From NCBI RefSeq assembly GCF_003429105.1, contig NZ_QVTD01000003.1:1178001-1242000 (forward strand): a stretch of DNA of 64,000 nt, read 5' to 3'. The position numbers and the translations under genes were made by a program. Origin of the DNA: Peribacillus glennii. GTDB taxonomy: Bacteria > Bacillota > Bacilli > Bacillales > DSM-1321. This document shows positions 55,492 through 63,127 of this stretch, piece by piece. Numbering within the stretch: position 1 is the first letter of the stretch; each line of letters opens with the position of its first letter. A model generated the notes under the pieces. The model was not told where the DNA came from and did no database searches. It saw only the letters and a list, made by a program, of their open reading frames with translations.

Positions 55492-57065
55492 CGCATCTCA
55501 TCGAGCAGCTTTTGATACCTATATTCATCAGGACTTAATTGTGCCGCTTTTTTTGCATGGGGGCCGGCTTTATCTGACTGGCCTGTATCCATGTAAACTA
55601 GTGCCAAATTAAAGTGGGAAGCAGGAAAATTAGGATTCAGACTGATTGATTGTAAATAATAATTTTCGGCGGACTCTAAATTTCCCCGGCTGGATTCTAA
55701 ATTGCCAAGCATGAAAAAAGAATAAGGAGCATCAGGACGTTTTGCAATATATTGTTTCAGGAGGTCTTCAGCCTTTTCTTCCTTATCCTCATCCAGGTAC
55801 TTTTGGGCGAGCCGGGCTGTTTCATTGTCATTTCCATCCAATGCAACAGAAGAATATCCCATTTGCAGCAGCCAATATGTCAAGGAGGCAGTCGCAATGG
55901 CGAAGACAAATTGCCTGACAGGCTTTTTGCTTTTTGGAAGATGAACGATACCCGCAGCAAGGAAACCTCCAATCAGGCCGCCGATATGGCCTGCATTATC
56001 GATCCCTTCCACAGAAAAACCGAACCCCAGGTTAAAAAGAATCAAAATGATCACATTCATTCCCATAGTCCTGAAAAAAAGCTTCGGATGGGCTATCCCG
56101 AAATAGAGAAGAGCGCCAAAACAGCCGAAAATGGCTCCGCTAGCTCCCGCAGATAGATTCGAGTTGGTTAAAAAGCTGGCCAGCACCCCGGCAAAGCCGG
56201 CAAATAGGTATAAGATCAAAAAGCGCATCCGTCCATAGATCCTTTCCACTTCAGCACCGAGAAAGTACAAGGACAGTGTATTCATCAATAAATGGAGAAA
56301 TCCAATATGGATGATGATCGGAGTGAAAAACCTCCACCACTCTCCCTGCAGGATCAGCGGGTTGTATTTAGCCCCAAATTCAATTAGCGTTGCCGAATTT
56401 GTGCTCCCGCCTTTCAGTTCCATCAGCAGAAAGATGGCTACCTGCAAGACGATAAATACATAAGTAAAAAACGGCTTCCCTGCTGAAAAAAGCTGTTGTT
56501 CCTCCTTTGTCCTTTGTACGGATGCGGAAAGGGCCGTTTGTTTCAAATAGGCGATTTGCCCTTCTTCCATTCCTTCAGCATCCGGAATCTTAAAGAGGAA
56601 TTGCTTATCCAGGAGATGTTCGAGTTCCCGTGATTTGTCCTCATATTGGGACGTATCCATTATGTATGTATGAACCGTTGTCTTATTGTTGATAGCCGGT
56701 GAGGTTATCAAGTATTCATAGTCATCAACCGGGGCGAAAGATGTTACATAGATGTTTAACATCTTCAGCGGCCTTCTGATCAATTGCTTTCTGATTTGTT
56801 CGCCATTGAGTGCCGTTCTTTCGACGTCCCGCTTCAGCCAGTTAGACCAATCCAGGTCAACACGCATCAGCCTGATGATCGGGTAACCCTCCCCGCTGCT
56901 GTTTTCCAGCCAAATTTCCTCATGTTTTTCAGTAAGTGTAACCATGCGGTAACCATAACGGACCGTAAGCTCCTTGAGCATAGACCAAAAAATATAATCC
57001 TCTCTTAATCCCAATGCCGTACCTACTTTCCGGATACACTTCCCTTGTAATATTTCCTTATTCAC
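55467..57065 (-). CDS. gluP: Rhomboid intramembrane protease GluP
   Basis: A 532-residue membrane protease. A long N-terminal cytosolic domain (about 1-200) precedes seven membrane helices. The catalytic Ser is in AGASGAIFGCFG (about 320) and the His in NAGHIGGLIGGF (about 376). C-terminal TPR repeats at about 440-515 (PYSFFMLGNLESSRGNLESA, PASHFNLALVYMDTGQSDKA) complete the YqgP architecture. In B. subtilis YqgP acts with FtsH on the magnesium transporter MgtE. Overlaps the convergent gene at 55467-55491. Confidence 0.95.
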   Translation of the reverse strand: MNKEILQGKCIRKVGTALGLREDYIFWSMLKELTVRYGYRMVTLTEKHEEIWLENSSGEGYPIIRLMRVDLDWSNWLKRDVERTALNGEQIRKQLIRRPLKMLNIYVTSFAPVDDYEYLITSPAINNKTTVHTYIMDTSQYEDKSRELEHLLDKQFLFKIPDAEGMEEGQIAYLKQTALSASVQRTKEEQQLFSAGKPFFTYVFIVLQVAIFLLMELKGGSTNSATLIEFGAKYNPLILQGEWWRFFTPIIIHIGFLHLLMNTLSLYFLGAEVERIYGRMRFLILYLFAGFAGVLASFLTNSNLSAGASGAIFGCFGALLYFGIAHPKLFFRTMGMNVIILILFNLGFGFSVEGIDNAGHIGGLIGGFLAAGIVHLPKSKKPVRQFVFAIATASLTYWLLQMGYSSVALDGNDNETARLAQKYLDEDKEEKAEDLLKQYIAKRPDAPYSFFMLGNLESSRGNLESAENYYLQSISLNPNFPASHFNLALVYMDTGQSDKAGPHAKKAAQLSPDEYRYQKLLDEMRQRGVGSF

Positions 57066-57100
57066 TCACTTAAAACTATAGACGAAAATGCAGCAAATGT

Positions 57101-57140
57101 AAAAAAAACAGACCAATCCCACTAGCGAATTGGCCTGCTT
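57101..57140 (-). terminator. Terminator before gluP
   Basis: On the minus strand, CAGGCCAAT and ATTGGTCTG form a stem with a ~10-base loop, followed by TTTTTTTT. It ends the transcript of the DUF92 and small-protein genes before gluP. Confidence 0.8.
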
Positions 57141-57172
57141 GATGCAGTTTCCCCTTTATCAAGGGGGGAAGC

Positions 57173-57358
57173 TCATTCCGGTTTAAACATCCCCTGAACC
57201 ATTTTTTCCCTGACTCCGGGCATATTCATGGAACTTTTCACAAAAAGTTTTCTTAAAATACTATTGGACAGAGCCGTATTCAAAAGCCTATACCGGTAAC
57301 GGAAGCCTAAATAAACAGCTCCACCCATCATTGACATTCTTACAAGTGAACGAATCAT
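57173..57358 (-). CDS. Small basic membrane protein (YqgO position)
   Basis: A 61-residue protein beginning MIRSLVRMSMMGGAVYLGFR with one hydrophobic stretch (residues 5-22) and a basic C-terminal part (RKLFVKSSMNMPGVREKM). AGGAGGG lies 7 bases upstream of the ATG at 57356-57358. Its place beside gluP matches yqgO of B. subtilis, but I did not verify similarity. Function unknown. Confidence 0.7.
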   Translation of the reverse strand: MIRSLVRMSMMGGAVYLGFRYRYRLLNTALSNSILRKLFVKSSMNMPGVREKMVQGMFKPE

Positions 57359-57440
57359 AAACATCCCTCCTGTCCGTATTTTGCTCAAACAGGAGGTACT
57401 TTTATGAGGAGTAATTATTATTCTGGCCAAAGCGCCCATA

Positions 57441-58229
57441 CTAAAATAATGTAATCAACAAAACAGCCAACAAAGAGGCAAGCGTGATTGATGAGAAGTT
57501 TATGACATCATTTGTAATGAGGCGTCCGCCTTTAACCAGCAACGTCTGCTGTCCGCAATGGATTGTCCTTTCAGTTTCCAGACCACATGCCCCGCAACGG
57601 AATCTTGCCTGTACCACTGCTCCGAGAAGAGTATCAGCCAAATTTCCGATAAACCCAAAAACTGCAACGAAAGCAAGAAGAGGATGCCATGGCAGTTTAA
57701 AAAGAAGAACCGCAGAAATTGCAATCAGCCCTGCCCCGACAAAACCGGCAGCTGAACCTAACAATGAAACAGCTCCTGAAGTTCCTCTTTCAGCCGGCTT
57801 TAACGTTAAAACATAAAAGGGACGACGCTTGCTCAAAACACCAATTTCTGATGCCCAAGTATCAGAGTTGGCAGCTGCTATCGACACAATGAATGCCAGA
57901 AGTGACGCCTCAGAGGGATGAAAAAAATGTATCCATGCACTAATTGCTGCCGTTCCCCCATTGGCAAGGACTTGCTGCCAATCCCTGGCATCCCCTTTTT
58001 CGAGCTTTTCTTCGATACTCTTTTTTTTTGAGGCCAAGAATTTTGACCACAAGCTTGAAGTTGCAAAAAAGATTCCTAATAGCAACAAGCCCGGCAGCTG
58101 AAAACCGATAGCGACTGAAATTCCGACAAAAACGGTGGCAAAGGCACCTGAAAAGGTAAGTGATTTAACCAGAAACCCTGCTAAAGCGGTAGTGACGATA
58201 AAAATGATATATAGAATATTACTAAGCAT
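57441..58229 (-). CDS. DUF92 membrane protein
   Basis: A 262-residue multispanning protein of the DUF92 family (related to VTE6/farnesyl phosphate kinase-like proteins). About six membrane helices. AAANSDTWASEIGVLSKRRPFYV (about 107-129) and the GGTAAISAW region match family blocks; CGACGLETERTIHCG (about 213-227) adds cysteines. The ATG at 58227-58229 overlaps the end of yqgN by 8 bases, so the two are coupled. The enzymatic role in bacilli is not established. Confidence 0.85.
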   Translation of the reverse strand: MLSNILYIIFIVTTALAGFLVKSLTFSGAFATVFVGISVAIGFQLPGLLLLGIFFATSSLWSKFLASKKKSIEEKLEKGDARDWQQVLANGGTAAISAWIHFFHPSEASLLAFIVSIAAANSDTWASEIGVLSKRRPFYVLTLKPAERGTSGAVSLLGSAAGFVGAGLIAISAVLLFKLPWHPLLAFVAVFGFIGNLADTLLGAVVQARFRCGACGLETERTIHCGQQTLLVKGGRLITNDVINFSSITLASLLAVLLITLF

Positions 58230-58794
58230 TACAAACGAATACCCTTTCCGGAGTAATAAGCTTGCCAACGGGTATATCATGCTTTTCAATTGGCAAAGCC
58301 GGTAAAACCTGTTCATTAAATGCCAGTGAAAGCGTCGGCCCATTATAATAAGGAAGAAACCGGTCGTAGTAGCCTCCTCCAAAACCAATGCGATATCCTG
58401 TCCTTGTATACCCAAGGCCCGGTACGATCAAAAGATCGATTTCTTCCCTCGGTGCTTCCGTTGTTTCATTCAAAATAGGTTCCTGCAGTCCAAAAAAGAC
58501 CGTTTCAAGCTGTTCTAAGGAAGTGATTTTCCTGAACTGGATGGATTTTTCTTTGGGAAAGCATTTAGGCACAGCCACTTCTTTTCCCTGTTCCCAGGCT
58601 TTCTTAATGATTTCCCGGGTATCCACTTCCGGTACATTGGAGACCGTTACGCCAACAACCTTAGCTTTTTCCCACTCTCCCAGCTTAAATAGATTTTTGG
58701 CGATCTTGCGTGAGAGGGTGCGGTAATCAGGCTCACTGATATTCTGCAATACAGACTTCAATTGCCCGCGGATTTCCTTCTTCACTTCATTCAT
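58222..58794 (-). CDS. yqgN: 5-formyltetrahydrofolate cyclo-ligase
   Basis: A 190-residue enzyme that converts 5-formyl-THF to 5,10-methenyl-THF using ATP. The phosphate-binding signature GLGYTRTGYRIGFGGGYYDRFL (about 123-144, quoted here as its conserved core GFGGGYYDRFL) and the PKCFP loop are present. The start MNEVKKEIRGQ at 58792-58794 is preceded by AAAAGGAGG; frames extending farther upstream run through the repeat/RNA D and are not used. Confidence 0.93.
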   Translation of the reverse strand: MNEVKKEIRGQLKSVLQNISEPDYRTLSRKIAKNLFKLGEWEKAKVVGVTVSNVPEVDTREIIKKAWEQGKEVAVPKCFPKEKSIQFRKITSLEQLETVFFGLQEPILNETTEAPREEIDLLIVPGLGYTRTGYRIGFGGGYYDRFLPYYNGPTLSLAFNEQVLPALPIEKHDIPVGKLITPERVFVCNA

Positions 58795-58820
58795 ATATGT
58801 AGTAGCCTCCTTTTGCATGT

Positions 58821-58852
58821 AAAATAAAGAAAACTCGCCGGTTGGCGAGCCT
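58821..58852 (-). terminator. Terminator upstream of yqgN
   Basis: On the minus strand, CTCGCC-AACC-GGCGAG followed by TTTTCTTTATTTT. It ends a transcript just before the yqgN ribosome site. Confidence 0.8.
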
Positions 58853-58995
58853 TGAAAAGGGGTAGTTGAGGCGCACAGGATACGGGGCAAAGGCGAAGAC
58901 ATAAAAACGCGCACCGTATTTTTTGCCTGTGTTCTGCATTTCCTCGTAAACTTGGTACTGCGTCGCCTGAACATCGGTACGTGCCCCAAGTTTAT
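58830..58995 (-). ncRNA. Candidate small structured RNA between rpmG and yqgN (repeat copy D)
   Basis: About 165 nt between the rpmG terminator and the yqgN ribosome site. Read on the minus strand it starts near CTTGGGGCACGTACCG, contains GCCTTTGCCCC (which can pair with GGGGC at the 5' end) and ends in the terminator CTCGCC-AACC-GGCGAG-TTTTC. Its plus-strand form shares CGCCGGTTGGCGAGCC, AAAGGGGTAGT and CACAGG with repeat copies A-C. A 122-codon frame runs through it but has no ribosome site and needs read-through of rpmG. Either a repeat copy or a small RNA. Confidence 0.5.
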
Positions 58996-59009
58996 ATTTT
59001 CTTAAAGTG

Positions 59010-59039
59010 CAAAAAAAGCAACAGGAAAAATCCTGCTGC
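59010..59039 (-). terminator. Terminator after rpmG
   Basis: On the minus strand, AGCAGCAGGA-TTTT-TCCTGTTGCT with TTTTTTTGC after it, one base past the stop codon. Confidence 0.85.
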
Positions 59040-59189
59040 TTACTTTGTTTCACGGTGTACTGTGTTGCGTTTTTCTCTTGGGCAGTATTTTTTAAGCTCA
59101 AGACGATCTGGATTGTTACGTTTATTTTTTTTAGAAATATAGTTACGGTCTCCACACTCAGTGCAAGCTAACGTAATATTCACGCGCAT
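59040..59189 (-). CDS. rpmG: 50S ribosomal protein L33
   Basis: A 49-residue large-subunit ribosomal protein: [19 protein letters not shown], then [18 protein letters not shown] and the terminal RETK. It is the paralog found in B. subtilis next to yqgN (rpmGA). One CxxC (CTEC) is present and the second half-site has a single Cys (KYCPRE), as in that paralog, so zinc binding may be incomplete. GGAGG lies just upstream of the ATG. Confidence 0.95.
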   Translation of the reverse strand: MRVNITLACTECGDRNYISKKNKRNNPDRLELKKYCPREKRNTVHRETK

Positions 59190-59309
59190 GTGTATTTCCC
59201 TCCAAACATAAATGCTATTTCACATAGGACTTTTCTATAATAGCACTTTTCTATATGAAATGCTAGTCTGTTTTTTCGAGGAAAATATACAGTTTTTATA
59301 AAGCGGTAT

Positions 59310-59915
59310 TTAAATATTCAAATTAGGGCCGGAAGCCAGAAGGCCATCGTTAATAAATTTTGCTTCTTCCTCTGTTGCGGCGGATATGACCCAAGCAATG
59401 GCTTCCGCAGAATCCTGCGTCATGATTGTGGTTTCGAAGGAAAACATGGTGCTTACTTCTCCCTTTGCAAGCGGGGAAAAAGAGAGGATACCTTCTTTCA
59501 TGGACTTAAAGCAGCCGTTATGGTAAAGGTGTTTTTTTCCCTGGATGCAATATTGGGAAATGCTTTTTCCGTTAATTCCTCCACCAATCAAAGTAACGGA
59601 CGCTTGGCCCATATGCAGGATCGCTTTTTCACTCGGACTATAGAAAGCGACTGCCTGCCGTTCTAATAAATTCTCATATTGGAACATGATTTTCGGCATA
59701 ATCTTTTCTTTTGAGCAATTTTTGATCGTAAACTTGAAAAAGGTAACCGGATTCTTTGTATGGGTCTGAACCAGGGTCCTGACCTCTCCATTTGCATGGC
59801 TCGCTGATTCCTCCGTTACCCAGTCAAAGGTTCCATCCAGCCAAATTCCGGCTTTCAGGTTCTTCAGGGAAACTGCCTGCTTATATTTCGGTTGGTATGC
59901 TGATAGACTAATCAT
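59310..59915 (-). CDS. Conserved hypothetical protein, 201 residues
   Basis: A soluble, beta-rich looking protein (MISLSAYQPKYKQAVSLKN... PFSPLAKGEVSTMFSFET). AAGGGGG lies 6 bases before the ATG at 59913-59915. No signal, membrane helix or motif I recognise. Located between rpmG and the plus-strand pair. A wider frame would add 28 residues without a ribosome site. It may correspond to YqgL-type proteins of bacilli, which I cannot confirm. Confidence 0.65.
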   Translation of the reverse strand: MISLSAYQPKYKQAVSLKNLKAGIWLDGTFDWVTEESASHANGEVRTLVQTHTKNPVTFFKFTIKNCSKEKIMPKIMFQYENLLERQAVAFYSPSEKAILHMGQASVTLIGGGINGKSISQYCIQGKKHLYHNGCFKSMKEGILSFSPLAKGEVSTMFSFETTIMTQDSAEAIAWVISAATEEEAKFINDGLLASGPNLNI

Positions 59916-60312
59916 TGTTTTCCCCCTTAGATATGAATGATGCAACACAGGCCTTGTCTCTGTTGCCTGTCCCATGAACACATTGTATTTATAATCCACT
60001 GGCTTACGGCATTATTAATTTTCTAAAAATTCTATATCTTTATGGTAGCATTGAAATAAAAGACAGACAATGAACGCATTTTGTCGAGTTTACCCGCACC
60101 TTTATATGAGCGGAAAAAAGGGACTAAATTTTTTAGAACAGCGCAAAAAACGAGCAGTGTGATACATTTCGACATAACAAAATCAATTTTTTTGACAAAA
60201 ACATACTTTTTTTATAAACGTAACAATTATCATGTCAAATGAAGCCCAATCTGCTAAAAAATTGTGTATGATAGAGTTTGGATTAAGTACCAGACACGGA
60301 CGGGGTGAAAAC
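59916..60312. other. Promoter-rich intergenic region
   Basis: About 400 gene-free, AT-rich bases between divergent genes. A TTGACA at 60192-60197 with a TATAAA 15 bases later is a possible promoter for the plus-strand pair. No further structured element is evident. Confidence 0.4.
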
Positions 60313-60708
60313 ATGGAAACAATTTTTATCATATTGCTGGCAGCTGCCATTTTACTACTTATCTTTTCTTTCTTTAAAAGGGACAATGTAAGAAAGCTTC
60401 AGGAAGAATTGGAGGAATTAACTCTTACGCATATGCAGGACATCTATCATTTAAAAAGGAAAATCAGGATCCTGGAGGAAGAGCTGCTGATCCAGGAAGA
60501 CCCAGCAGGGGGACTAAAGCAGCCTCTTATTTCCAAGGAATCTTTGGCGAAGCAACAACCGATAAATGAGATACTAAAGGCCCAAGTATTATCTCTATAC
60601 CAGCAAGGCCTTTCACTGGAGCAAATAACAAAACAATCCACCTTGTCAATAGAAGCTGTCAGAAGCATTTTGGAGGAAAACCGCACAAGGGGGCTGCATG
60701 ATGAATAA
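60313..60708 (+). CDS. Membrane-anchored coiled-coil protein with helix-turn-helix-like end
   Basis: A 131-residue protein: N-terminal membrane helix (TIFIILLAAAILLLIFSFF, 3-21), a heptad-rich coiled coil (about 25-65: VRKLQEELEELTLTH, LKRKIRILEEELL) and a C-terminal helical pair like a resolvase-type HTH (VLSLYQQGLSLEQITKQSTLSIEAVR). GGGGTG lies ~6 bases before the ATG. Its end overlaps the next gene by 11 bases. Function unknown. Confidence 0.75.
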   Translation: METIFIILLAAAILLLIFSFFKRDNVRKLQEELEELTLTHMQDIYHLKRKIRILEEELLIQEDPAGGLKQPLISKESLAKQQPINEILKAQVLSLYQQGLSLEQITKQSTLSIEAVRSILEENRTRGLHDE

Positions 60709-61222
60709 AGGATCCATACGGGCGTTTGCTGCAGGGATAATATTGTCGACTGCAGTGATTGCGGGCTATCAGTATTGGTTTGAACCAAAGGATAAAGCAG
60801 GGATGGATCTCCACCATGCTAAAAACACACTGGAGCAAGAAGGCTTCCAGGTTACAAAGGAAACGGAACAAGAAAAGCCTCCTGAAACGGACAATGGACA
60901 GAATACAAAATCTGCGAAAAAGCAACAGGACAACAAAGATGTACCAGCGACAACTGAGAAAAATGCTAAAAAAAATGAAGGCACACAAGCTTCCGCTGAA
61001 AAGGATAAAGGACCTGCGGCAACGTACACACTGACGATTCAATCGGGTATGACATCAGGGGAAATTGCTCAATTGCTGGTAAAGGAAAACATACTAAAGG
61101 ATGCATCCCTCTTTGAAGAGTACATGAATAAAAATGATTTATCGAAGCAAATCCAAATAGGTGAATACGTTGTTACAAATAACATGACAGTCCAGCAGGT
61201 TGCAAAAACGATAACAAAGTAG
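60698..61222 (+). CDS. Membrane-anchored protein with MltG/YceG-like N-terminal module
   Basis: A 174-residue protein with an N-terminal membrane helix (AFAAGIILSTAVIAGYQYW), a long polar K/E/Q/T-rich linker (about 45-110) and a C-terminal YceG/MltG-like domain: YTLTIQSGMTSGEIAQLLVKENILKD (about 110-135) and QIGEYVVTNNMTVQQVAKTI. This module resembles the LysM-like part of endolytic transglycosylases, but their catalytic domain is absent. GGGGG lies 4-5 bases before ATGATG. Likely co-operonic with the gene before it. Confidence 0.75.
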   Translation: MMNKGSIRAFAAGIILSTAVIAGYQYWFEPKDKAGMDLHHAKNTLEQEGFQVTKETEQEKPPETDNGQNTKSAKKQQDNKDVPATTEKNAKKNEGTQASAEKDKGPAATYTLTIQSGMTSGEIAQLLVKENILKDASLFEEYMNKNDLSKQIQIGEYVVTNNMTVQQVAKTITK

Positions 61223-61254
61223 AAAAATCAAGTCATATAATATCATGACAACAG

Positions 61255-61309
61255 AGAAGGAAGACCCAGATCAGCTTAATTGGCAGCTGCCCCCTGAGTC
61301 TTCCTATCT
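61255..61309 (+). terminator. Possible terminator after MltG-like gene
   Basis: GGAAGAC (61259) pairs with GTCTTCC (61299) around a structured CAGCTT..GGCAGCTG insert. Only weak T-rich sequence follows. Confidence 0.45.
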
Positions 61310-61314
61310 ATTTG

Positions 61315-61965
61315 TTATTCATTTAAGTCAAAATGGCGCCCTCTTACAAGGTAATAAATGCTCTCCGCAACGTTTGTTGCATGGTCTGCAGTCCTCTCGA
61401 GATACCTTGCAATGAAAGAAAGCTGTGTTACTTGCTGCAGATTTTCATTGGAAAGCCGCAGCAAGCTTTTAATGCTTTCCCCGTATAAACGGTCCACTTC
61501 ATCATCCATTTCCGCGATGTTTCTTGCCATAACGACATCATCTTTTTCAAAAGCCAGAATCGAAAGGTGAATCATCTCAAGCGTGATGTCCTTCATTTGT
61601 CTTAAATGGGCAAGCGATTCTATGAAAGGCTGCTGGCCGATCCGGATAGCCGACTTGGCGATATTGACGCCAAAGTCTGCCATTCTCTCGATATCAGAAG
61701 CAATTTTGATCGCAGCAATGATCCTTCTTAAATCAATCGCCACCGGCTGTTGCTTTGCAATCAGCAAAATCGCGTATTCATTAATTTCTTCTTCGAGCAT
61801 ATCCGCTTTTGTATCGTCTTCAATGATTTCTAAAGCCAAATCCAGATCCTGATTCTCAAGAGCCGTAAAAGACCGGGAAATCGATTCAGATGCGAGATTT
61901 GCCAACTCGACTATCTTTCCATTAAGTTGTGCCAATTCCTGTTCAAACTTTTCACGTACTGCCAT
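61315..61965 (-). CDS. phoU: Phosphate transport regulator PhoU
   Basis: A 216-residue helical protein made of two PhoU repeats, each with an E/D-rich metal motif (for example EIIEDDTKADMLEEEI at about 47-62 and IAEMDDEVDRLYGESIKSLL at about 150-169). PhoU links the Pst transporter to phosphate signalling. It follows pstB by 26 bases, which is atypical for B. subtilis (no phoU in that pst operon) but common in other bacilli. Confidence 0.93.
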   Translation of the reverse strand: MAVREKFEQELAQLNGKIVELANLASESISRSFTALENQDLDLALEIIEDDTKADMLEEEINEYAILLIAKQQPVAIDLRRIIAAIKIASDIERMADFGVNIAKSAIRIGQQPFIESLAHLRQMKDITLEMIHLSILAFEKDDVVMARNIAEMDDEVDRLYGESIKSLLRLSNENLQQVTQLSFIARYLERTADHATNVAESIYYLVRGRHFDLNE

Positions 61966-61991
61966 TCGTCCATTCAGCCCCTGTCTGTCGC

Positions 61992-62822
61992 TTATCCAAA
62001 ACGGCCGGTAATATAATCTTCCGTTCTTTTATCAGCCGGATTTGAGAAAATTGTATTTGTATCTTTATACTCAATGACTTCTCCATTTAAGAAAAATGCC
62101 GTCTTATCAGAAATCCTGGCAGCCTGCTGCATATTATGCGTAACGATGATAATGCTGAATTCTTTCTTAAGTTCCTGTACCAGCTCCTCTACCTTCAAGG
62201 TAGAAATCGGATCTAGTGCTGATGTTGGTTCATCCATAAGAATGACATCCGGTTCAATAGCAAGGCATCTCGCTATGCACAGGCGCTGCTGCTGTCCGCC
62301 TGAAAGCCCGTATGCATTCTGGTTCAGGCGATCCTTCACTTCATCCCAGATTGCAGCGCCGCGCAGGCTTTTTTCAACGATTTCATCCAGGATTTTCTTA
62401 TTTTTGATTCCGTGGATTTTTGGACCATATGCCACATTTTCATAGATGGATTTAGGGAACGGGTTCGGTTTCTGGAAAACCATTCCCACGTGTGTCCGCA
62501 ATTCCTCCACTTTATATGATTTATCAAGAATATTGCGCCCCCGATATTTGATTTCACCGGAAGTCTTTACGCCCGGAACCAATTCAATCATCCGGTTCAA
62601 AGTTTTAATATATGTTGACTTACCGCAACCAGATGGCCCGATAATCGCAGCCACTTCATTTTCTGTAATATCGAGATTGATATTTTTCAAGGCATGGTTA
62701 TCCCCATACCAAAGATTTAAATCCTTCGTTTCATACACCAATTCTTTATCGAATGTATTTATTTCGTTCACCTGGCTGCTGTCCTTTTTGTTTACCTCTG
62801 GCTTTACTATAGTGGCAGTCAT
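61992..62822 (-). CDS. pstB: Phosphate ABC transporter ATP-binding protein PstB
   Basis: A 276-residue ATPase. Walker [15 protein letters not shown] (about 62-75), Q-loop [19 protein letters not shown], signature [16 protein letters not shown] (about 173-188) and Walker [13 protein letters not shown] (about 193-204). About 25 extra N-terminal residues ([18 protein letters not shown]) precede the domain. The ATG at 62820-62822 has GGAGG 8 bases upstream. Only one pstB is in the window. Confidence 0.95.
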   Translation of the reverse strand: MTATIVKPEVNKKDSSQVNEINTFDKELVYETKDLNLWYGDNHALKNINLDITENEVAAIIGPSGCGKSTYIKTLNRMIELVPGVKTSGEIKYRGRNILDKSYKVEELRTHVGMVFQKPNPFPKSIYENVAYGPKIHGIKNKKILDEIVEKSLRGAAIWDEVKDRLNQNAYGLSGGQQQRLCIARCLAIEPDVILMDEPTSALDPISTLKVEELVQELKKEFSIIIVTHNMQQAARISDKTAFFLNGEVIEYKDTNTIFSNPADKRTEDYITGRFG

Positions 62823-63127
62823 ATTGAAATCCTCCTTCATCCTTGTAAGAAGAGCGTTCGGCGCCCTTTTATAACGATCGTCGACTTACATTTGCCACGC
62901 CACCTCCTGGGCAACCTAGACGTCAACAAAGAAATTCTTCAAGAAGCGCTTCGTAGCGGAAAAAATCTTTGATTTTGTTTGGTGACATCCTCGATAAGCT
63001 GTGCTTCCCTTATGAGTAGTAGCGCTCCCGAAGCTTTCCTTGTCCAGTGCGAGCTCGGCCGCACCGGTTATTCGCTTAACCCCAAGGCGCATTTCACGCC
63101 AAAAAATACCATCTATCAATCTTAAAA
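62823..63127. other. Structured spacer inside the pst operon
   Basis: About 305 bases between pstA and pstB, unusual in a pst operon. Arms GCTTCGTAGCG (62948-62958) and CGCTCCCGAAGC (63023-63034) can pair imperfectly around a ~64-base loop, and GAAGCGCTTC (62944-62953) is self-complementary. A 67-codon frame (62916-63119) lacks a ribosome site. It may reduce or modulate downstream pstB expression, or be an inserted repeat. Confidence 0.5.

Noticed and set aside
58830-58995. 6S RNA next to the 5-formyl-THF cyclo-ligase gene
   Set aside because: The location resembles ssrS-ygfA of proteobacteria, but the sequence lacks similarity to Bacillus 6S RNAs and no long central bubble was evident. Kept only as an unclassified candidate RNA.
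58787-59155. 122-codon minus-strand frame through the rpmG-yqgN gap
   Set aside because: It overlaps rpmG and its terminator, has no ribosome site and its codons follow the repeat sequence; it is a by-product of repeat copy D.
62916-63119. 67-codon frame in the pst spacer
   Set aside because: No ribosome site, no recognisable family, and it spans the hairpin arms; treated as non-coding.
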